Source: Clostridia bacterium (lineage in GTDB: Bacteria; Bacillota; Clostridia; Oscillospirales; CAG-272). Taken from it: DNA of 12,134 nt. The stretch is taken from the NCBI GenBank assembly GCA_017540285.1, contig JAFYBI010000324.1, positions 1-12,134 of the forward strand, given 5' to 3'. This document shows positions 6,455-12,134 of the stretch, one piece after another. The translations under genes and the position numbers were made by a program. Position 1 is the first letter of the stretch. Every line of letters begins with the position of its first letter. The notes beneath the pieces were generated by a model that saw only the letters and a list, made by a program, of their open reading frames with translations, made no database searches and had not been told where the DNA came from.

Positions 6455-7957
6455 ATGAACAGAAAAACGATGAAACGAACGCTCTGCCTCCTCCTCTCCC
6501 TTGTCCTGCTCGCCGTCTCGTTCGCGGGATGCAGCGAGAGCGGGGAGAACAATACCGACGCCCAGACGCCGACGACGGGCGGGAATTCCGAACCCGCTCC
6601 CGAGACCGAGGCCGAGGAGACCGGCGAATCCTTCGATCCCGGCCTTCCCGAGAAGGATTTCGACGGCCGCACGTTCACCTTCTTCACGAAGGCGAATTCC
6701 TCCTGGAGCGACTGGCTCGAATCGAGCATCTGGACCGAGGGCATGACCGGCGAGGTCCTCAACGACGCGGTGTTCGAGCGCAACGACTACGTCTCCGACC
6801 TCTACAACGTGCTCTTTGAGGAATACGCGCCGAACTCCGGTGCCTTCAACGGCGAAGCCGAAGCGGTCGTCAAGGCCGGCGACACGACCTACGACGTCCT
6901 GATGCCGCCCCTGAACCTCGCGGGCGGGCTCCTCAAGAAGGGCTACCTCGTCAAGCTCGACAACGTCGAATACCTCGACATGTCCAAGCCGTGGTGGGAC
7001 GCCCGCTCGGTCGAGGACCTCAGCATCGCGAAGGTGCACTACATGCTCTCCGGCGACCTCTCGACCCTGAACAACGACGCGACGTGGTGCACGATGATCA
7101 ATCTGCAGCTGATCGACGACTTCGGCCTCGAAAAGCCCTACACCTTCGTCGCGAACGACACCTGGACCTTCGACACCTACAAGTCCCTCTGCGAGACGGC
7201 CTCGGTCGACCTCGACGGCGACGGGGACTACGATTCCGACGACTGCATCGCGAACCTGACGCAGAACGAGAACGCGACGGCGATGCTCGTGACCTTCGGG
7301 TATCACCTGATCGACAAGGACGAAAACGACATCCCCGTCTTCAACCTCGGCTCGAACGAGCGCGTCGATTCCATCCTGCGCGACGTCTCCGAATTCATGC
7401 GCGACAAGCGGCTCTCGCTGAACTACCATCAGTACGGCAGCCTCGGCTACCACCTCCTGACGACCAAGATGTTCCAGGAGAACCATGGCCTGTTCTGGAT
7501 CACCAACCTCCAGATGGTCATCCGCCTGCGCGAGATGGAGACGGACTTCGGCATCGCGCCGTGCCCGAAATACGACGAGCAGCAGAAGAACTACCAGAAC
7601 GTCGTGTGGTTCGTCGGCTCCTACGCGACGATCCCGATCTCCGCGAAGAGCGTCGACGAATCCGGCTTCCTGCTCGAGGCGCTCGCCGCAAAGTCCCGCG
7701 AGATCCTGCGCCCGGCCTACTATGAAGTGGCGCTCTCCATGAAGTATCTCCGCGACCGCGAATCGGTGGAAATGCTCGACCTCGTCATCGACAACCGCGC
7801 GTACGAGCTCGAGCACGCCTTCTCCTTCGGCGCGTCCTCCGCGGTCGAGCAGATCGTGCTCAACGGCACCGACCCGGCCTCCGCGCTCGCCAAGCAGAAC
7901 AAGATGATCCAGAAGATGATCGACAAGGCCGTCGAAAACGTGACGGCGGAGCCGTGA
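6455..7957 (+). CDS. Extracellular solute-binding lipoprotein 1 (ABC importer)
   Basis: This 500-residue protein begins with a lipoprotein signal: basic MNRKTMKR, a hydrophobic stretch to about residue 22, and a lipobox SFAGC with the lipidated cysteine at 26. A low-complexity linker rich in Glu, Thr and Pro follows (about 27-65), then an ABC family-1-type binding protein. It resembles the two downstream proteins in order and motifs: LNDAVFERNDYVSDLYNV near 102-119, KPWWD at 178-182, and NNDATWC at 206-212. Residues 252-263 form an ideal EF-hand-like loop (Asp at 252, 254, 256, 258, 260 and 263; Gly257). Such proteins deliver sugars or oligosaccharides to a membrane permease, none of which is encoded here. 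The ligand is unknown. It is the first gene of a three-gene unit. Confidence 0.85.
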   Translation: MNRKTMKRTLCLLLSLVLLAVSFAGCSESGENNTDAQTPTTGGNSEPAPETEAEETGESFDPGLPEKDFDGRTFTFFTKANSSWSDWLESSIWTEGMTGEVLNDAVFERNDYVSDLYNVLFEEYAPNSGAFNGEAEAVVKAGDTTYDVLMPPLNLAGGLLKKGYLVKLDNVEYLDMSKPWWDARSVEDLSIAKVHYMLSGDLSTLNNDATWCTMINLQLIDDFGLEKPYTFVANDTWTFDTYKSLCETASVDLDGDGDYDSDDCIANLTQNENATAMLVTFGYHLIDKDENDIPVFNLGSNERVDSILRDVSEFMRDKRLSLNYHQYGSLGYHLLTTKMFQENHGLFWITNLQMVIRLREMETDFGIAPCPKYDEQQKNYQNVVWFVGSYATIPISAKSVDESGFLLEALAAKSREILRPAYYEVALSMKYLRDRESVEMLDLVIDNRAYELEHAFSFGASSAVEQIVLNGTDPASALAKQNKMIQKMIDKAVENVTAEP

Positions 7958-7974
7958 TCCTGCGGATCGGATTC

Positions 7975-7982
7975 AGAAAGGA
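7975..7982 (+). promoter_or_regulatory. Ribosome binding site deciding the start at 7993
   Basis: AGAAAGGA lies 10 nt before the ATG at 7993. The frame stays open upstream to a GTG at 7954 that overlaps the previous stop codon, but that start lacks a ribosome binding site of its own and would place 13 extra residues before a normal lipoprotein signal peptide. Confidence 0.8.
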
Positions 7983-7992
7983 ATTTCGGATC

Positions 7993-9471
7993 ATGAAAAC
8001 GAAAAAAATCCTCGCGCTCCTGATGGCAGGCCTCATGCTCTGCCTCTCCTTCGCCGCATGCTCGGAATCGAAGGAAAACACGGATGAGGGAACCCCGTCC
8101 GCCGGCAGCGAAGTGACGACGCCCGCCCCGGAGACCGAAGCGGAGACCGAAAAGGTCACGGCGGAATCCACGCTCACGATCGAAGACTTCGGCGGCCGGG
8201 AATACCGGATGATCTCGACCAACCAGGACAACCGCCAGGTCGACATCATCGCCGAGGAAATGACGGGCGCGACCCTGAACGACCTCGTCTTCGGCCGCAA
8301 CACCCGCGTCTCGGACCTCTACAACGTCACGATGACCGCGGAGCAGGCGGACTACGGCGCGATCAACACGATGGTGCAGAAGGACACCAAGTCCGGGGAC
8401 ATGTCCTATGACCTCTACCTCACCAACTACACCGCGAACAGCCTCGCCTCGAACGGCGTCCTGTACGATTTCTACCAGCTCCCCTCCGTCCAGCTCGACA
8501 TGGCGTGGTGGGACCAGAACGAAAAGAATGACCTCACCATCATGGGCAAGCTCTTCATGGCGATCGGCGATATCTCCCCGACGGAGCTTCTCACCTCCGA
8601 GTGCATGCTCTTCAACAAGCGCCTCTTCGACAACCACAACATCGCCTATCCCTATCCGGACGCGCTCGAAGGGACCTGGACCCTCGACAAGTGCTTCGGG
8701 ATCGCGAACGGCCTGACCGAGGACCTCAACGGCGACGGCGAGATCAAGGTCGAGGACGACCTCTTCTCGCTCACGTGCTGGTTTGACTACGGCACGGCCT
8801 GCCTCTACGGCGCGGGCGGCGATTTCAGCCACGTCGACGAGAACGGACAGGTGGTGCTCGACATCGACCTCGAGAAGATCGTGAACATCTACGAAAAGCT
8901 CTGGAAGCTCTTCATCGACGCCGAGGCGAACTACGAGACCGCGCAGCACGAGCGTTCCTTCAAGGTCTTCAACGAGGGCCGCGCGTACTTCTGCGGCATC
9001 ACGTTCCAGAAGATCGAGACCTTCCTGCGCGACATGGAGGACGACTACGGCGTGCTGCCGAACCCGAAGTACGACGAAAATCAGGCGAACTACTCGACCT
9101 GCGTCTCCGGCGCGGGCTCCATGGTGGTCGTGCCCGTCTCCTGCACCGATCCGGCGTTCGTCGGCGCGATGATGGAGGCCATGGCGGCGATCTCCTATGA
9201 CATGATCACGCCGGACCTCATCCATGTCCTCGCGTCCACGAAGAACGTCCGCGACGAGGAGTCTTCCCAGATCGTGCAGATGATCATCCGCAACCGCAAC
9301 CACGACACCGCCCGGAACCACGACATCCAGTGCGACCGGTATGTCGAGAACATGATCCCGAAGAAGGACAAGGAAGTCGCTTCGTTCTTCGCGAAGAACG
9401 AAAAGATGTGGAACAAGAACGTCGAGAAGCTCAACAACAGCTACGCCAAGCTCGCCGAAGGCGGGAACTGA
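7993..9471 (+). CDS. Extracellular solute-binding lipoprotein 2 (ABC importer)
   Basis: With the start set at the ATG at 7993 the protein is 492 residues. The signal peptide reads MKTKKILALLMAGLM, then a lipobox SFAAC with lipidated Cys23, and a Thr/Glu/Pro-rich linker (about 24-60). It is paralogous to its neighbours: TGATLNDLVFGRNTRVSDLY at 91-110, AWWD at 171-174, then GDIS and a CMLFNK block near 192-209. An EF-hand-like loop spans 244-255 (Asp244, Asn246, Asp248, Gly249, Glu250, Ile251, Asp255). It lacks the NDAT motif of the other two, having TSEC instead, so its ligand may differ. It lies 35 bp after lipoprotein 1 and 49 bp before lipoprotein 3 without a terminator, so it is cotranscribed. 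Confidence 0.85.
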   Translation: MKTKKILALLMAGLMLCLSFAACSESKENTDEGTPSAGSEVTTPAPETEAETEKVTAESTLTIEDFGGREYRMISTNQDNRQVDIIAEEMTGATLNDLVFGRNTRVSDLYNVTMTAEQADYGAINTMVQKDTKSGDMSYDLYLTNYTANSLASNGVLYDFYQLPSVQLDMAWWDQNEKNDLTIMGKLFMAIGDISPTELLTSECMLFNKRLFDNHNIAYPYPDALEGTWTLDKCFGIANGLTEDLNGDGEIKVEDDLFSLTCWFDYGTACLYGAGGDFSHVDENGQVVLDIDLEKIVNIYEKLWKLFIDAEANYETAQHERSFKVFNEGRAYFCGITFQKIETFLRDMEDDYGVLPNPKYDENQANYSTCVSGAGSMVVVPVSCTDPAFVGAMMEAMAAISYDMITPDLIHVLASTKNVRDEESSQIVQMIIRNRNHDTARNHDIQCDRYVENMIPKKDKEVASFFAKNEKMWNKNVEKLNNSYAKLAEGGN

Positions 9472-9520
9472 TCCCCCGCAGGCGTTCAAACAATACTATT
9501 CTAAACATTAGGAGGATTCT

Positions 9521-11038
9521 ATGAACAAGAAAATCACGGCAGTCCTGCTGGCGATCCTCATGATCGTCCCGGCGATGTTCACCGCGTGCTCGCAGTCGAC
9601 GGAAAACGCGTCAAACGGCGACACCGGTGTCAACACGGATCAGCAGACTCCCACGGCGGGACAGGAAGAAGCCCCCGAGACCGAACCCGAGCGTCTTTAC
9701 GCGGACGTCCCGGAATCCGACTTCGGCGGCGAGGACTTTCTGATCCTCTGCTCCTCGAACGCGGAGTACGGCACCGTCAAGGATGACTTCTTTGCGGAAG
9801 AGCTCACCGGCGAGGCGATCAACGACGCGCGCTTCAACCGCAACGCGACCGTCGGCGACAAGCTGAACATCAACATCGTCACCGATCCGGTCTCGACGGG
9901 TTCCGACGTCGGCAAGAACGCGATCACGACCGACGTCAAGAGCGGCACGGGCACCTATGACCTCGCGTTCTGCTGCGGCTATGCGACCTCTGCGCTCGCG
10001 ACGAACGGCTATCTTTACAACCTCAAGAACGTCCCGTACATCGCCCTCGAAAAGCCCTGGTGGGATCAGGTGGCGAACCGGGATCTGCAGGTCCTCGGCC
10101 AGCTCTTCTACACGACGGGCGACATCTCCACGGCGGACAACGATGCGACGTACTGCATCATGTTCAACAAGCAGCTCATCAAGGACTACAACCTCCAGAA
10201 TCCCTACGACCTCGTGGGCGACGACAAGTGGACGATGGACAACTTCATCTCCATGGCGGAGCAGGTGCATGAGGACACCAACGGCAACGGCCAGGTGGAC
10301 CGCGAAGACCTCTTCGGCGTCATGATCTGGGACGACTCGATGATGGGCATCGTGAACTGCACCGGCGAGAAGTGCTGCTCGATCGGCGAGGACGGCCTGC
10401 TCACGCTGACGATCTACTCCGAGAAGACGGTCGACGCCGTGACGAAGTTCCTCGACTTCGCGCTCCAGAAGGACATCGCGGACGCCTACCAGCGCACCAA
10501 CTGGGACGACACCTGGCTCGTCACCAAGTTCTCCGAAAACGGGACGCTCTTCCTGATGCAGCTCATCCAGATCGTGCCGAAGATGCGCGAGATGGAGAAC
10601 GACTTCGGTATCCTCCCGTACTTCAAGTACGAGGAAGGCCAGAAGAACTACTACACGACGATCGGCTCGTGGCACTCCGTGTTCATGTGCGTCCCGAACA
10701 ACGGCTGCGATCTGAACCGGACGGGCATCGTGACCGAATGCCTCGCGAACGAAGGTCTGTACGATCTGACGGTCGCGTACTATGAAAAGACCCTGGTCGG
10801 CAAGATGAGCCGCGACGAAGAGTCCGAAGCGATGCTCGACATCATCTTCGCGAACCGCGTCTTCGACATGGGCTGGTACTACGCGGTCGGCGGGTACAAC
10901 GAATCCGTCATGAACCTGCTCCGCAACTACAAGAACGACTTCACGTCGATGTTCACCTCCGCGCAGAAGATGGCGAACAAGGTGCTGCAGAAGACGAACG
11001 ACGCGTTCCTCGAAGCGTACCAGGAAGCGAATCCGTAA
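9521..11038 (+). CDS. Extracellular solute-binding lipoprotein 3 (ABC importer)
   Basis: This 505-residue protein has a lipoprotein signal ending in MFTAC (Cys23), then a polar linker to about residue 60. The start follows GGAGG at 9511-9515 and is secure. Motifs shared with lipoprotein 1 include TGEAINDARFNRN (96-108), LEKPWWD (176-182), TGDISTADNDATYC (199-212) and FNKQLI (215-220). The EF-hand-like loop is at 252-263 (Asp252, Asn254, Asn256, Gly257, Val259, Asp260, Asp263). Similarity to lipoprotein 1 is closer than to lipoprotein 2 by eye. It probably binds a carbohydrate for an unlinked ABC permease. It is the last gene of the unit, with a strong terminator 17 bp downstream. Confidence 0.86.
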   Translation: MNKKITAVLLAILMIVPAMFTACSQSTENASNGDTGVNTDQQTPTAGQEEAPETEPERLYADVPESDFGGEDFLILCSSNAEYGTVKDDFFAEELTGEAINDARFNRNATVGDKLNINIVTDPVSTGSDVGKNAITTDVKSGTGTYDLAFCCGYATSALATNGYLYNLKNVPYIALEKPWWDQVANRDLQVLGQLFYTTGDISTADNDATYCIMFNKQLIKDYNLQNPYDLVGDDKWTMDNFISMAEQVHEDTNGNGQVDREDLFGVMIWDDSMMGIVNCTGEKCCSIGEDGLLTLTIYSEKTVDAVTKFLDFALQKDIADAYQRTNWDDTWLVTKFSENGTLFLMQLIQIVPKMREMENDFGILPYFKYEEGQKNYYTTIGSWHSVFMCVPNNGCDLNRTGIVTECLANEGLYDLTVAYYEKTLVGKMSRDEESEAMLDIIFANRVFDMGWYYAVGGYNESVMNLLRNYKNDFTSMFTSAQKMANKVLQKTNDAFLEAYQEANP

Positions 11039-11055
11039 AACTCCTTTCCATGCAG

Positions 11056-11089
11056 CCGGCCTGTACTTCACGTGCAGGCCGGTTTTTTT
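11056..11089 (+). terminator. Strong intrinsic terminator of the lipoprotein operon
   Basis: CCGGCCTGTAC (11056-11066) pairs with GTGCAGGCCGG (11072-11082), an 11-bp stem with one T-G wobble and a 5-nt loop, followed by seven T residues (11083-11089). It ends the unit beginning near 6420. Confidence 0.95.
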
Positions 11090-11117
11090 GCGTATCATTC
11101 AGAACGTATCGGAAGAA

Positions 11118-11226
11118 GGTACGGATTCCCACGTCACGGACCTTGCGGTCCGCTCCTCGGAATGACACCATGACAGGCAGTTGGCAAATCATACGTCAAG
11201 CGGTTACCTGAAATGAGTACCAATTT
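11118..11226. repeat. Dual-hairpin repeat, copy 4 (right arm and tail only)
   Basis: The right arm (11118-11168) reads, on the minus strand, TGTCATTCCGAGG, an apical stem CGGACC / GGTCCG with GCAA loop, then TGACGTGGGAATCCGTACC. The tail (11169-11226) aligns with 59-118, sharing the GCAG, CAAGCGGT and GAAATG blocks but being the most diverged. No left arm is present; the lipoprotein-operon terminator lies just upstream. It sits between two converging genes. Confidence 0.82.
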
Positions 11227-11229
11227 TCA

Positions 11230-11267
11230 TAAAACGAAACCCGGGAAGTGCCGAACACGTCCCGGGC
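11230..11267 (-). terminator. Intrinsic terminator of the glycosyltransferase gene
   Basis: On the minus strand CCCGGGA pairs with TCCCGGG (plus coordinates 11260-11266 and 11240-11246) around a 13-nt loop, followed by TTTCGTTTTAT. It begins 8 bp after the glycosyltransferase stop codon. Confidence 0.8.
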
Positions 11268-11273
11268 CATTGT

Positions 11274-12038
11274 TTATTTTCCCGTCAGCATATATTTCCA
11301 CGTCCCGAAGTAGAACACCGGGAGCTTCATCATGCGCCGGATCCGCCACGGCTCTTTACAGAGACGGTAGAACCATTCGAGCCCGAGCTTGATGAAGATC
11401 TTCGGCGCGCGCTTCACGATCCCTGCGTAGCCGTCGAGCGAGCCGCCGAGGCCGAGCAGAAGCGTCACCTCCGGCAGCTTTGCTCGGTTGGAGAAGATCC
11501 ACTTCTCCTGCGCCGGCGCGCCGAGGCACACGAAGAGCACGTCCGCGCCCGATTCGTTCACCCGGCGGATCGCGGCCTCGTTCTCCTCGCCTTCCTTTTT
11601 GAAATATCCGTCGGCGCAGCCCGCGAAGGTCACGTCCGGGAATTCCCGGAGGATGGCTTCTTCGGCCGCCTCCGCCACGCCGGGCTTGCCGCCGAGGAAA
11701 TAGACGCGGTACGGGCTGCCGTCCGGCTTCTTCATCCCGCCGATCCTTTCGAGCAGCGCGCGCCCGAGGTCGAAGCCCGCGACGCGTCCGCCGGGGAAGG
11801 GTGTTCCGAGGATGCGCCCCGCCTTCACGACGCCGATCCCGTCCGGCGTGATGAGCTCGGCGGAATTCACGATCTCAGCGAGCGACGGGTCCTCGACGCA
11901 CGCCTGCACGATCTCGGAGTTCGGTGTATAGAGCGCGGTCTGCGTCCCGGAGACGAGCGCGTCCGTCAGGCGGCCGACCGCCTCGTCGAAGGTCACGGCG
12001 TCAAATTCGACGCCGCGGATGTTGATTCGTTTTCTCAT
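11274..12038 (-). CDS. WecB/TagA/CpsF-family glycosyltransferase
   Basis: This 254-residue protein matches the GT26 family, which transfers N-acetylmannosamine or a related sugar from a UDP-sugar to undecaprenyl-diphosphate-linked GlcNAc, an early step in wall teichoic acid or surface glycan synthesis at the inner face of the membrane. Signatures in order are TPNSEIV (38-44), TPDGIGVV (64-71, with probable catalytic Asp66), GGRVAGFDL (83-91), FLGGKPGVAE (114-123), GAPAQEKW (173-180), GLGGSLDGYAG (196-206), RAPKIF (210-215) and GLEWFYRL (219-226). The Arg/Lys-rich C-terminal end fits the family's membrane-attaching appendage. The ATG has GGGAGGA close upstream. It converges on the lipoprotein operon and looks functionally separate from it. 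Which surface polymer it serves is unknown. Confidence 0.92.
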   Translation of the reverse strand: MRKRINIRGVEFDAVTFDEAVGRLTDALVSGTQTALYTPNSEIVQACVEDPSLAEIVNSAELITPDGIGVVKAGRILGTPFPGGRVAGFDLGRALLERIGGMKKPDGSPYRVYFLGGKPGVAEAAEEAILREFPDVTFAGCADGYFKKEGEENEAAIRRVNESGADVLFVCLGAPAQEKWIFSNRAKLPEVTLLLGLGGSLDGYAGIVKRAPKIFIKLGLEWFYRLCKEPWRIRRMMKLPVFYFGTWKYMLTGK

Positions 12039-12055
12039 GCTTCCTCCCGATTCAA

Positions 12056-12082
12056 AAAAACGTGCCGAAGCGACACGTTTTT
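12056..12082 (-). terminator. Hairpin terminator between two minus-strand genes
   Basis: AAAAACGTG (12056-12064) pairs with CACGTTTTT (12074-12082) around a 9-nt loop. On the minus strand the hairpin is followed by a run of seven T residues, part of which is in the stem, and on the plus strand by five T, so it may work both ways. It follows the stop of the partial gene by 25 bp and its U-tract ends about 18 nt before the glycosyltransferase start, leaving no room for a promoter between. Confidence 0.78.
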
Positions 12083-12107
12083 GCGCGGATATGAGCGCGG
12101 CGCGGAC

Positions 12108-12134
12108 TTATTCGCCGTCATCGTCGTCATCGTC
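12108..12134 (-). CDS. C-terminal end of an acidic-tailed protein (partial)
   Basis: Only eight codons and a TAA stop are in the window, reading DDDDDDGE on the minus strand. The frame and stop fit a gene ending 25 bp before the terminator at 12056-12082. Poly-acidic C-termini occur in several Firmicute proteins, such as the RNA polymerase delta subunit and DUF1292-type small proteins, but nothing here chooses among them. Confidence 0.5.
   Translation of the reverse strand, partial: DDDDDDGE

Noticed and set aside
7954..7992. GTG start overlapping the stop of lipoprotein 1
   Set aside because: It lacks a suitable ribosome binding site and would disrupt the N-terminus of a normal lipoprotein signal peptide; the ATG at 7993 is better.
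1..12134. CRISPR array or tRNA/rRNA genes
   Set aside because: The repeats are few, imperfect, inverted and not regularly spaced by unique spacers, and no tRNA or rRNA pattern was seen by eye.

Overview
This window is GC-rich and reads as an uncultured, low-redox Firmicute-type (Clostridia-like) bacterium. The evidence is strong AGGAGG-type ribosome binding sites, a textbook TTGACA-17-TATAAT promoter, Gram-positive style lipoprotein signal peptides, a TagA/WecG-type cell-envelope glycosyltransferase, and intrinsic terminators with T-tracts. The taxonomic call is inference; no rRNA or marker gene is present.

Layout: (1) 1-434 holds no gene. It carries part of one copy and all of a second copy of a dual-hairpin repeat, then a short TGAATTC heptamer array. 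(2) 435-3297 is a plus-strand cluster: a DMT/EamA-type ten-helix transporter, an acyltransferase-domain protein (NAT_N/GNAT_C type) and a D-2-hydroxyacid dehydrogenase. The last two are 3 bp apart. (3) 3298-3679 holds a third repeat copy in inverted orientation, an intrinsic terminator and a consensus promoter. (4) That promoter drives a left-handed beta-helix O-acetyltransferase and a heparinase II/III-family polysaccharide lyase-like protein, which overlap by 14 bp. (5) 6327-6454 is an AT-rich regulatory region with an extended -10 promoter and three ATTTGT/ACAAAT half-sites. (6) 6455-11038 holds three tandem paralogous solute-binding lipoproteins of about 500 residues, each with an EF-hand-like calcium-loop motif, closed by a strong terminator. 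(7) 11090-11273 holds a fourth, partial repeat copy and the terminator of the converging gene. (8) On the minus strand lies a WecB/TagA/CpsF glycosyltransferase, and the last nine codons (including stop) of another minus-strand gene with a poly-Asp tail run off the right edge.

The working picture is a glycan-scavenging region. The three lipoproteins probably capture oligosaccharides at the cell surface, but no permease gene is present here. The heparinase-like protein has no signal peptide and so probably cleaves imported uronate-containing oligosaccharides in the cytoplasm, with the acetyltransferase acting on a sugar in the same pathway. The transporter, acyltransferase and dehydrogenase form a separate unit whose substrates cannot be read from sequence.

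The most unusual feature is the interspersed repeat. Its arms share a conserved frame (TGTCATTSCGAGG ... CGTGGSAATCCG), while the apical stems differ between copies yet stay base-paired, and the S position changes as a compensated G-C/C-G pair between left and right arms. That is a signature of selected secondary structure.
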